Assembly: GCA_019752015.1 (NCBI GenBank) | Contig: JAIEMQ010000064.1 | Coordinates: 1 to 43,512 of the forward strand | Direction: 5' to 3' | Origin: Cyanobacteriota bacterium | GTDB taxonomy: Bacteria; Acidobacteriota; Vicinamibacteria; Vicinamibacterales; UBA2999 | Length of the DNA stretch: 43,512 nt | In this document: positions 1 through 9,400 of the stretch, piece by piece | Position numbering within the stretch: position 1 is the first letter of the stretch | How the letters are laid out: each line of letters opens with the position of its first letter | The notes under the pieces: generated by a model | The model's database searches: none | What the model was told of the DNA's origin: nothing | Seen by the model: only the letters and a program-made list of their open reading frames with translations | Made by a program: the position numbers and the translations under genes

Positions 1-119
1 CTTCGTTCAACGTCTTGAGCACGCGCAACGTCAGCGCGTCAGCCTGCTGCATGCCGGCAGAATAGGCTCAGGCGCTCCAAAAGTAAACTTTATTTTGTGG
101 TAACGCCTAAGATGTAGCG

Positions 120-236
120 GTGGCGGAGCCGGCGGGTTCGATCGAGCTGCTGATTCGACTCAAGAACGCGACATGCACCGACGACAAGACCGCCGAACAG
201 ACCGTGGCGCTCGCGAAAGCACTACTCAGACAATGA
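120..236 (+). CDS. possible small ORF overlapping the start of the next gene
   Basis: A reading frame opens after an in-frame stop at 108-110. It can start at GTG 120 and ends at TGA 234-236, giving about 38 residues. Codon third positions look GC-rich like the real genes here, and the stop overlaps the next start as ATGA, which would fit translational coupling. There is no clear ribosome binding site and I recognise no family. The AT-rich stretch at about 78-102 may be a promoter. It may be chance, or the remnant of a longer gene. Confidence 0.22.
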   Translation: MAEPAGSIELLIRLKNATCTDDKTAEQTVALAKALLRQ

Positions 237-637
237 CAATCTATTTTGCCGCCTCCATCCGCGGTGGGCGCGCCGATCAGGCGATCCACGAGCAGATCAT
301 CAGGATCCTCGAGCGGCACGGCACCGTGCTCACCGAACATCTTGGCAGCGAGGCGCTGACCGGCGCCGGCGAAGCGCTCCCCGACTGCGACATCCACGAT
401 CGCGACCTCGCGTGGCTGCGAAGCGCGGACGCCCTCGTCGCCGAGGTGACGACGCCGAGTCTCGGTGTCGGTTATGAGATTGGGCGTGCCGCTGAATGGG
501 GCAAGCCGATCATCTGCCTGTATCGCCCATCCGCGGGTCGCAAGCTTTCAGGAATGATCGCCGGCTGCGCAGGCGCGCGCGTCTTCGAGTACACGGACGT
601 GGCGCAGTTGCCGGCGATCCTCGCGACCTCGCTGTGA
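233..637 (+). CDS. DNPH1/Rcl-like 2'-deoxynucleoside 5'-phosphate N-hydrolase
   Basis: A 134-residue protein of the nucleoside 2-deoxyribosyltransferase-like fold. It starts with MTIYFAASIRGGR and carries the signature ADALVAEVT..PSLGVGYEIGRA, which contains the acidic catalytic and sugar-binding residues of the DNPH1 (Rcl) family. Known members hydrolyse the N-glycosidic bond of deoxynucleoside monophosphates, so a role in nucleotide-pool cleaning in the cytoplasm is inferred. I chose ATG 233 because the family begins at this point; an in-frame ATG at 173 adds 20 unconserved residues. A weak small ORF just upstream overlaps by ATGA. A heptamer repeat array follows the stop directly. Confidence 0.85.
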   Translation: MTIYFAASIRGGRADQAIHEQIIRILERHGTVLTEHLGSEALTGAGEALPDCDIHDRDLAWLRSADALVAEVTTPSLGVGYEIGRAAEWGKPIICLYRPSAGRKLSGMIAGCAGARVFEYTDVAQLPAILATSL

Positions 638-638
638 T

Positions 639-670
639 CCCCGACCCCCGACCCCCGATCCCCGACCCCT
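639..670. repeat. heptamer tandem repeat, unit ccccgac
   Basis: Four units of 7 bp (ccccgac, ccccgac, ccccgat, ccccgac) plus a partial unit fill the gap between the stop of the DNPH1-like gene and the stop of the convergent gene. The last bases of the array form part of that convergent stop codon. It is one of several period-7 arrays in this window. Confidence 0.85.
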
Positions 671-2282
671 ATTTCCTCGCCGGCGCCGCCTTCTTGATCG
701 ATTCGACGACGTCCTTGCCGGCATCCTCGATCGCGTCCTCGAGCGCCGCGTCGAACGACGGGCCGTTCTGCGATCCGGCCGTCGCGCCCATCATCACCTG
801 CTGCATGACGTAGTTCGCCGCACCCGCCGTACGATCCATGCCGCCGCCGCTGCCCATCGGCATCATCGAGCCCATGCTGCCCATGCCGCCCATGTTCATC
901 ATCTGCATGCTGCTGAACGCGCTCAGCTGCCCGGCCATCATGCCGCCCATGTAGAACTTCAAGTAAACCTTGCCGGCAAACTTCGCGACCTTGAGGCCGG
1001 TCTTGAGTCCCACACCCCCGTCTTTGCCGCTGGCGTTCTTCGACAGCCGCGGTTTGCCGCCGACCGGCACCAGCTGCACGTTCAGCTTCGCCTCGGTGAT
1101 GTCGCGCGCTTCTTCCTTCGCCGTCGCCTTCATGACCTTGGTGAAGCCGCCGGGCTTCGAGACCTTGAGCTCGGTGATTTCAGAGAGCAGCAGGAAATCG
1201 ACGCCGAGCTCCTTCGCGCGCGCGTCGAGCTCCGCCGCCGATCCCGCGGCCATCGGCACCGCTTCGATCTTCTGCTGCTCGAGCTCGCTGATGATCCGCG
1301 TCCGCAGCGCGCGTGTATCGGCGGACTCCTTCGTCTTGTTCGTGACTTCGGGCACGCCCACGCGCATCACGCCGGGCTTCTTCGGCGGCGCCACCGTGTC
1401 CGCGGCGCCGCGCGCCAGCTTCGCTTCGTTCGCGTCGCTGATCGTTTTCGTGAACTCGCGCGGATCCGCCGCCGCCGTCAGGCCGGCCGGAATATCGAAG
1501 AGTGCCGCGTCGAGCTTCAGCACTTCGAACTCGGTGACCTCCATCGACGATTCCACCGGCTTGGCTTCCTTGTCGACAAGATCGGTCAGCGTGGTCGTGT
1601 AACCGATCGGGAAACCAATCAGCGTTGCGTCGCCGGTCTCGCTGATCTTGATCTCATCGGCGCATCCCGATGCCGGCGCCGCCTTGCTCGTATCCGGAGC
1701 AGCGGCCATCACCTTCGGCACGTCGATGTACCACGCGTCCGTCTGCGTCAGCGCCTTCGATTGATCGCACGCCCCGGGTTGCGGCTCGCGCTGCATCACC
1801 GTGCGCACGCGGCGCGCCGTCTGCCCGAACACGTCCTTGCGATCGCCGAGATCGACGATCGATACGGTGACATTCACCACGCCCGGTGCCGCCGCCGCTG
1901 CGGCGGCTGGTGCCGGTGCGCTGTCGGGAACGATCACGTATGAGCTGGCGGAGCGGCTGATCTGCACGTTCCGTTTCTGATCGCGCTGCTTGATCAGCAC
2001 GATGTCGCCGAGCTCGTAGCGCTCGCGCTCGCTGGTGATGAACGTGACGCTCTCGGTGGTTTCAGCGCCGGTCGTGTACCTGGTCTTGTAACGAACGTCG
2101 GCCGGTGGCGGCGGCGGCGCCGGTGCGGCCGGCGCGGCTGCAGCGGGTTTCTTGGTTGCCGGCGCCGCTTTCGCCGGCGGCTTCTGCGTTTTTGGCGCCG
2201 GCTTGGTGCCCTGCGCGAACACCGGCGAACAGACGAGCGCTAACGTGGTGAGCAGTATGGGGAGACGAAACCGAGTGTTCAT
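669..2282 (-). CDS. secreted protein with Pro/Ala-rich linker and Met/Gly-rich C-terminal segment, function unknown
   Basis: A 537-residue exported protein. The start at 2282 is preferred over an ATG nine codons upstream because it has an AGGGG ribosome binding site and leads directly into a signal peptide (MNTRFRLPILLTTLALVCSP..AQG). After the signal comes a Lys/Ala/Pro-rich linker, then a central part with a CxxxxxxxC-like pair of cysteines. A roughly 70-residue alpha/beta segment follows (from VMRVGVPEV to FLLLSEITELK) that resembles the nucleotide-free CsgG/TolB-N-type fold; this is a tentative impression. Near the C-terminus is a strongly methionine-rich and glycine-rich stretch (MGGMM..SMQMMNMGGMGSMGSMMPMG). 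Methionine-rich tracts can bind copper or form flexible surfaces; neither is shown. It is divergent from the DUF1801 gene. Confidence 0.7.
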   Translation of the reverse strand: MNTRFRLPILLTTLALVCSPVFAQGTKPAPKTQKPPAKAAPATKKPAAAAPAAPAPPPPPADVRYKTRYTTGAETTESVTFITSERERYELGDIVLIKQRDQKRNVQISRSASSYVIVPDSAPAPAAAAAAAPGVVNVTVSIVDLGDRKDVFGQTARRVRTVMQREPQPGACDQSKALTQTDAWYIDVPKVMAAAPDTSKAAPASGCADEIKISETGDATLIGFPIGYTTTLTDLVDKEAKPVESSMEVTEFEVLKLDAALFDIPAGLTAAADPREFTKTISDANEAKLARGAADTVAPPKKPGVMRVGVPEVTNKTKESADTRALRTRIISELEQQKIEAVPMAAGSAAELDARAKELGVDFLLLSEITELKVSKPGGFTKVMKATAKEEARDITEAKLNVQLVPVGGKPRLSKNASGKDGGVGLKTGLKVAKFAGKVYLKFYMGGMMAGQLSAFSSMQMMNMGGMGSMGSMMPMGSGGGMDRTAGAANYVMQQVMMGATAGSQNGPSFDAALEDAIEDAGKDVVESIKKAAPARK

Positions 2283-2346
2283 TGCGGCCCCTGGGGAAGG
2301 CGGACTCACTCTACACTAGACGGCCGTCAGGCTAAAATTACCCGCT

Positions 2347-2769
2347 GTGGCTGAGCTGAAAACGAAAGCAACCAGGGCGAGCGTTGCACAGTTCATTGCC
2401 GGGATCGACGACGATCAACGCCGAGGTGACTGCAAAACGCTCGTGGCGATGATGACCAAAGCGACGAAAACGAAGCCCGTGATGTGGGGGCCCGCGATCG
2501 TCGGGTTCGGCGCTCGCGATTTTCACGGCGCCAGCGGCGGGTCGACCAGGTGGTTCGAGGTCGGCTTCTCGCCGCGCAAGGCGGCGCTGTCGCTGTACTT
2601 GATGGGCGGCAAGGACAAGAGTCTGCTCGCGAAGCTCGTCAAGGCAAAGACCGGCGGCACGTCGATGGGCGCCGGGTGTGTCTACATCAAGCGGCTCGAG
2701 GACGTCGACAAGCCGACGCTGCAGAAACTGATCGACACGTCGGTGAAGCAGCTGCGCGCGAAGAAGTGA
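2347..2769 (+). CDS. DUF1801 domain protein
   Basis: A 140-residue cytoplasmic protein starting at GTG. The sequence MAELKTKAT..SVAQFIAGIDDDQRRGDCKTLVAMM, the motif MWGPAIVGFG, the segment FEVGFSPRKAALSLYL and the C-terminal YIKRLEDVD...L are typical of the small DUF1801/YdhG-like family. Family members share an iron-chaperone-like fold, but their role is not established. It is divergently transcribed from the secreted protein at 669-2282. A TAAAAT box at about 2333-2338 could be the -10 of its promoter. It is convergent with the selenoprotein gene, separated by a hairpin-forming repeat. Confidence 0.8.
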   Translation: MAELKTKATRASVAQFIAGIDDDQRRGDCKTLVAMMTKATKTKPVMWGPAIVGFGARDFHGASGGSTRWFEVGFSPRKAALSLYLMGGKDKSLLAKLVKAKTGGTSMGAGCVYIKRLEDVDKPTLQKLIDTSVKQLRAKK

Positions 2770-2771
2770 CC

Positions 2772-2826
2772 GCGGACAGGCGGACAGGAATCAATTCCTG
2801 CCTGCCTGTCTGCCTGTCTGGCCTGT
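2772..2826. terminator. inverted short-repeat hairpin between convergent genes
   Basis: Two copies of gcggacag are followed by a CAGGAA/TTCCTG stem with loop TCAA, and then by two copies of cctgtctg plus a third degenerate copy. The left and right period-8 arrays are largely complementary, so the spacer can fold into one long hairpin serving both converging genes. There is no U-run on either side, so factor-independent termination is only a suggestion. Confidence 0.45.
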
Positions 2827-2827
2827 C

Positions 2828-3376
2828 TTACTTCCGCTTCGCGACGCCCAGCTCGCCGAGCTTCGCGACCATGTCCGGACCCGACGACGCCGGCTTCACG
2901 GCGTTGTCGATGTGGAGGATCTTTCCATCGGGTCCGATGTAGAACGTCCATCGCCGCGCGAATCCGGCGGGCGACAGCACGCCGTACTTGGTGGCGATGT
3001 CCTTCGACACGTCGCTGAGGATGGGATAGTCCGCTTCGTGCATCTCGGCGAACTTCTTGTTGTCCTCGGGGGTGTCGACACTAATCATGTAGTACGCGAC
3101 GTTGTACTGCCGAATCAGATCGCCGCTCTCACGGAGCGACTTGCACTCGGCCGTTCAACCAGCGGTGAACGCCTTCGGGAACCACGCGAGCACCACGGCC
3201 CGCTTGCCGCGCGACTCCGCCAGCGTGTGGGTCTTGCCATCCGATCCCGGCGCCGAGAACGCGGGGGCCATGTCACCAACCTTCAATTCCACGGCGGGTG
3301 CCTGGGCCATCGCGCCCGTCGTTACCAGGCTCAACGCCGCTCCGAGAGCGACCTTGAGGTACGACTTCATGCGCAT
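2828..3376 (-). CDS. exported peroxiredoxin (BCP/PrxQ-like), predicted selenoprotein with in-frame UGA
   Basis: One gene split by a single TGA (3155-3157) into two apparently unrelated frames. Read through, it gives 182 residues: a signal peptide (MRMKSYLKVALGAALS..AMAQA), then an AhpC/TSA thioredoxin fold with KVGDMAPAF and WFPKAFTAG-U-TAEC. The family motif P-x3-T-x2-C is intact except that the peroxidatic cysteine, residue 74, is the UGA. A second cysteine four residues later (C78) makes a UxxxC pair, the PrxQ-type resolving arrangement. The frame continues through ISVDTPEDNKKFAE, RWTFYIGPDGKI and a Lys-rich end without further stops. The start at 3376 has GGAGG eight bases upstream. It would reduce peroxides in the periplasm. 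A SECIS-like hairpin follows the UGA. A sequencing error or a pseudogene is the alternative. Confidence 0.85.
3123..3139 (-). promoter_or_regulatory. candidate bacterial SECIS hairpin
   Basis: Reading the minus strand, 15 bases after the UGA a 6-bp stem TCGCTC/GAGCGG (one G-U pair) closes a 5-base loop CGTGA, so the loop begins 21 bases after the UGA. Known bacterial SECIS elements sit within the coding region, with the apical loop about 16-37 bases downstream of UGA and a G among the first two loop bases. This hairpin meets both conditions. I judged folding by eye only. Confidence 0.65.
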
Positions 3377-3475
3377 CAGCTGATCCTCCACCGCGAAATG
3401 GTATCCCAATTGCACCTTGGAAGGCGTGCGTGTAGCTCGGCGTTATCGGCGCGGTTCGCAGCCTAGAATCGAATT

Positions 3476-6400
3476 GTGAGGGTCAGGATTCGGCGGGCGT
3501 TGATCATCCTGGCGGCGGTGGCCGCAGGGCTGATTCTGGCCGTCCTCGCCGCGGTGCACACGCCGATGGCGCGCAGCCGCGCCATGGCCTGGGCGTCGAA
3601 CTTCCTGACCCGCTACAACCTCGAACTCGAGACGGGAAATCTCAGCTACAACGCGTTCACCCGCCGCATTACGCTCACCGACGTGCGCCTCGCGGCGGAA
3701 GGGCACAAAGAGCGTCCCTTCCTCGTCGCCAACCGCATCGAGGTGCGGCTCCCCTGGAGCGTGTTCCGCGCGCGCTTCGCGATTGATCGCGTGGTGATCG
3801 ACAACGGCATCGTCGACATCCTTCGCGACGAAAACGGCGTCGTCAATCTGCCGCCGTCGTCCGGTGCGCCGACGCCCGAACGCGCGCGCGAGCTGGACAT
3901 TCGATCGCTCATGTTGAACGGCCTCGACGTGCAGTACGAGGACCAGGTCCGCAACTGGGGCGTGAAAGTTCCGCGCATTGAATCTGAGCTGCTCAACACC
4001 ACGCTCGGCGCGAAGGGCAACTTCACGGTCCGTGGCAACCTCGAATTCCGCCTGCGCGATCGCAAGATGACCATGTCGCCGTTCGAGACGGTGATGACGT
4101 TCGACGGCTCGAATGTCGTTCTCGAGCAGGCGCGGTTGTCCTCGTCGGAAATCGAGGCGTTCCTGAGCGGCAGCATCAGGCGCGTGCTCGATTCGCCCTC
4201 GCTGGACCTCGCGCTGAAGGGCAGCGTCAACATCGACAAGGCGATCCAGTGGGTGCCGCCGCCGCCGCTGCCGATCAGCGGCATGGCGACGATCGAAGGC
4301 GTCATCAAAGGCGCGGCGCGCGACTTCGCCACCGAGCTGCAGGTGAACAGCAACACGATCGACGCCGGACGCGAGCGCGATCTCACCGTCAGCGGTCCCG
4401 TGAAGGTGACGTTCGCGGCGTTCTCCGGCGACGGCCTGACGATCAAACCGCAGTCCGGCGGATCGATCCGCGCCGCGTTCAACGTGCCATGGGGCACGGG
4501 CGCGGTCAGCACCGCTCGCGCGGAATGGAGCGGCGTTGATTCACAAGCCGTATTGCGGATGGCCGACGTCGATCCGCAGGCAATCAGCGCGACGTTCGAA
4601 GGCAACGGCACGTTCGAGCTCGGCGAGCCGCGCAAGTTCGTGATTCACAATCGCGAGCGCGGCTACGCGCGCTCCGGCGCGGTGTCGATGACCGGCACGA
4701 TCGACGCGACCATCGTCGGCGATGACTATCGCCTCGATCACGACAACAGCTTCCCGGGCTTCCGCCTCGAAGGCAGGATGAACGGCGTTATCAAGCGCGG
4801 CGCCGCGACGCTCAGCACCATGAACGGCCGCGCGCAGGCGCACGTCACGGACGTTGCGACGGCGGCGCGCAGTGCGGCCACGCTTGGCTTGCCGATCGCC
4901 GGCATCGTGCTCGACGTGCGCGGCGGTCTCGACGCGACGATGACGCTCGGCGGGTCGTATCGCTATCCCGAGATCGAGACGGCGATCGCGGGCGACGCCC
5001 TCGACCTGCCGCGGCTCGGCCGCGTCGCGGCGTCGGCATCCGTGACCGCCGATCCAAAAACCGCGATCATCTCGGACATCAACATCAGGCGCGGCACGTC
5101 GGCGATCACCGGCGACGTCGTCGCGAACATCACGAACCGCACCTGGAGCGGCAAGCTCCAGGTTGATGCGCCGAACGCCGAGGAGTTGCAGGCCGATGTT
5201 CCGGCAGCCTGGCGCGTGGCCGGCCGGGTGACCGCCGATGCGGATCTCGGCGGCACCTTCGACAGCTTCCGGCTCGACACCGTGATCAACGGCAACACGC
5301 TGGTGTGGGCGGGCCAGTCGATCGATCGCGCCACCGCGAAAGCCGTCGTCACCGCGGAGGCGATCGACGTCTCGACGCTGGAACTGCACCAGGGTGCGGG
5401 CTTCCTCGGCGGCCGGGTCCGTTACGCGTGGCAGACCGGAGCATACGATGCCAGCCTGAAAGGCGATCGCCTGTCGTGGATCGGCACCGTGCTGACGGAG
5501 AACGAGACGCAGGCGCTGTTCTCGGTTCAATTCGACGGCGCCGGCACCGTCGCGCACCCGCAAGGACACGCGACGCTTGATTTCGCGCTGACCGGCGGCA
5601 AGGCGGGCGCGTTCATCGGCGCCGGTGATGCCACCGCGGATCTGCTCGGCGACCAGGCCCGCATCGTAGCGCGGCTGCCGTCGATCGGCGCGCGCGTCAA
5701 TGCGGACATCGCAACCGCCTCGCCCTACGACTATCGCCTCAACGCGCAGCTCGATCGCTTCGAGCTGGCGCGCCTGTCGCCGTTCATGGGCGCGATCGAA
5801 ACCGAGGTCCTCGGCTTCGCGAACGGCACGATCACGGCGTCGGGCCGTCTCGCCGACGCGCGCGATCGCGTCGCCTTCGTCAACATCACCGAGCTCGATG
5901 CCGGCATCGGCGGCGTCCCGGTCTCCTTGCTCTCGCCGCTCAACGCGGAGCTGCGCGGTGACGATGTGACGCTGAAGGATTTGTTCGTGCGCATCGGCTC
6001 AGGACGGTTGAGCGCATCGGGCCGGTGGAACACGAAGCTCGATGGCAATTTCCAGGCGCAGTACATCGGTGATCTGCAGGACGCAGTGCGGCTGGGCAAG
6101 GCGTTCGGCGTGCCGTACATCCTCGACGGCAGCGGCCCGATGCAATTCAACCTGCGCAGTAACGGCAGCCGCCCGGGTACCGTCGGCACGCTGGCGATCA
6201 ACAACGGCAGCTTCGGCTGGATCGGGGCACCGGGCGCGGTGCAGAACTTGAATGTCAACGCCGCGCTCAATGGAGAGCAGCTCACGATCGAGCGTCTCAC
6301 CGGCGACGTCGTGACCGGCGGCGTTGTCGGCAGTTTCTCGGGCAAGGGCGCGGCGAAAGTACCGCAGCTGACGGTCGCAGCGGTCGATGGCGCCCTCGTG

Positions 6401-9400
6401 CTCGACTCCGCGAGGTTCACGTTTTCCGGCATCCCGGTCCAGCAGCAGCGTCCGTCGCGCTTTGATTTTTCGAAGGGCAGCATCACGATCGGCGACGCAA
6501 CGTGGCTGGTGGCGGAGAATCCGGTCACGTTCGGCGGAGCGGTCGGAGTCGCCGCGGCAGATCCGCCGCTCAATCTGTCCGTCAAGGGGTCGATCGATCT
6601 GCGCATCCTGTCGGCGCTGACGAGCGCGGTCGCATTCGACGGCAGCGCCGACGTCAACACGCGCATCGCAGGCACGGTCGCGAAGCCGCTCTTCGACGGA
6701 CGGATCACGCTCGACGGCGCCGAGATTGCCGTCAACGAACCGCGCCTGTTGCTGTCGGAGCTGACCGGCCCGATCGTGCTCGATGGGTCGCTCGCGGTGT
6801 TCGACGGCGTGCGCGGCCTCGCCAATGGCGGCGCGCTGACGCTGGATGGCTCGCTGGAATTCAGCGCGCTGGCCTTGAGCGGCGGCGAGCTCAGCATCCA
6901 GGCGCAGGGCGTCGCGATCGAATTGCCGAAGGGCCTGCGCAGCGAGCTCGACGCGCTCGTGACGTTGCGGCCCGATCCGCACAGTCCGTCACTGACCGGC
7001 GATGTCCGTGTGGTGCAGAGCGCGTACACGGAAACCATCACGATTGCCGCGTTCGCGCGGCAGGCGGCGTTGCCGGTCATCGCGCCGACGGCTGAGCGCC
7101 CGTATCTCGAACGGCTGCGGCTCGATCTCTCCGTCACCACGACGGCGGATCTGATTGTCGATAATAACTACGGACGTCTCGCGGCCGGTGTCGATGTGCG
7201 GGTGCTCGGCACCGCCGTCCGGCCCGGCGTCGACGGGCGAATCGTCCTGCGCGAGGGCGGTCAGATCTTCCTGGCCGGGCGCACCTTCCGCATCACTCGC
7301 GGCGATATCTTCTTCACTGACCGCCGGACAATCCGGCCCGAATTCAACATCGCCGCGACGGCCAACCTCGGGACCGGACGCACCGGCAACGTCACGATGA
7401 CCCTGACCGGCACGATGCAACGCCCGGCGATCGATCTGCGATCGGAAGAAGGATCGCGCACCCCCGGCGAAATTGCCGCCCAGTTGGTGGGCTCCACCAA
7501 CGCCGAGACGGCGTTGACGTTGTTGTCGGCGGATCTGCTCGGCGTCACCGGCCGCGCCATCGGCCTGGACGCCTTTCGCGTCGAGCGCGGCGCGCTCCTC
7601 GATCGCGACTTCCGCAATTACCAGGAAGACCCGACGCTGATCGGCAATACCACCGACCCGACGACGCGGTTGACGATCGGCAAGCGGCTCAGCGACAACG
7701 TCGAGTTCACCGTGTCGCAGAACCTGCGGGAAAACGGCAAGGCGACGTTCGTGATCAGCTACTTCCCGCGGCGCAATATCGAGTTGCGCGCGTTGTCGCG
7801 CGACAGCGGCACGGTCAGCCTCGGCATCCGCCATCAGGTGACGTTCGGCGGCGGCGAGACCAGACCCCCCTCGGAGCGCAGGGCGAGGCCGATTGTCACC
7901 GCGATCGCCTTCAGCGGTGTCGATCCCGCAGTGGCATCCAGCGTCCGCGCCTTGATCAAGCTGAAGGAAGGCGGCGAATTCGATTTCCTCGACCTGCAGA
8001 AAGACGTCGATCGCATTCGCGAGGCCTTCCACGCGCAGGGCTTTTTCGAAGCGCGGATCCGCACCCGGCGCGGCGATGCCGGTAACGGCGACGTGACGGT
8101 CGAGTTCATTGTCAATCGAGGGCCGCGGACCATTTTGCAGTTCGAGGACTTCACGCCGCCGCCGGACCTCATCGAACAGCTCGAGGAGGCGTGGCGGCAA
8201 AACGTGTTCGATCAGTTCCTGGTCGACGATCTGACCCAGCGCGTCCGCCGTCATCTCGCCGGCTCCAACGATCTGGCGAGCGTCGTCGTCGGACGAATCG
8301 ATCGTCCGTCGCCCGACACCAAGCGCCTGCGGATCGAGGTGACGCCGGGCGCGCCGGTCACGCATCGCGAGATCCGGTTTGCCGGCAATCTGGAGATCGA
8401 CGCGAAGGCGCTCGAGGCCGAAGTCGTCGGCTCCGGGCTCGCGATCGAAGCGTGGCTCGATCGCACGGTCGTCGAAAAGGCGTTGACGCAGCTCTACAAC
8501 GAAGCCGGGTTCCTCAAGGCCGAAGTGACCGGCCGGCCGCTGACCATCGACGGCACGACCGGCGTGCTGTGGTTCGACATCAAGGAAGGCCCGCGCGCCC
8601 AGGTGACGAGCATCACGTGGGCCGGTGTCGCCGAATCGAGGCTGGCCGAAGTCGAGAAGGCCGCGGCGCTGCAAACGCCCGTACCCTACGTGACGGCCGG
8701 CATCAACGAGGCGCGGATTCGCATCGAGGAGCGCTACCGGCGCCAGGGATTCAACGACGCAGAAGTTGACACGCAGCCGGTGGTGGCCGCCGACGACACG
8801 GTGGCGTTGACGTTCAACGTCACCGAAGGCACGCAGCAGGTGCTGCAGGACGTCGAGATCACCGGCAACGAAGTGACCAAAGGCACGGTGCTGACGCAGG
8901 CGCTGCGATTCGAGCTCGGCAAGCCCGTCGATCTCGACGAGTGGACGCTGGCGAGGAAACGCCTCTACGACACCAACGTGTTCCGCCTCGTCGACATCCA
9001 GCCCGTCCCGCTCGGCGATCCGGTCGACGGCGTCCAGCCAGTGAAGGCGGCCGTCAGAGTCGAAGAGTATCCGGAGTGGTCGGTTCGCTACGGCTTCCAG
9101 CTGGAAGGGGAGCGGCGGGCGGCGCTCGGCGAGTTCACGAGCACGCGCAACGCCGGCGTCGTCGGTGAGATCCGCAACCCCAACCTGTTCGGCCGGGCGC
9201 TCACCGGCGGCGTGTTTGGCATGTATCAGCGCAACCGGCAGGACGCGTCGCTGTTCGTCGCGACCTCACGCTTGTTTGGCTGGCGGGCGCGATCGACCCT
9301 CTACGGGTTCTTTACGCGGGATCGCGTGCTCGACGGGGCAGGCATCAATACCGTCGCGATTTCGAAGATCGAAGGCATCAGCGCCGATCAACGCTGGCGC

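Noticed and set aside
2-52. Possible minus-strand gene start (ATG at 52) running off the left edge, reading MQQADALTLRVLKTLNE
   Set aside because: Only 17 codons are visible, with no good ribosome binding site and no recognisable motif. It is plausible but not supportable.
3155-3415. Treating the two peroxiredoxin halves as a truncated gene and a separate downstream gene, or as a pseudogene
   Set aside because: The frame is kept exactly across the TGA, no other damage is present, the TGA lies at the catalytic residue, and a SECIS-like hairpin follows. A selenoprotein explains all four facts.
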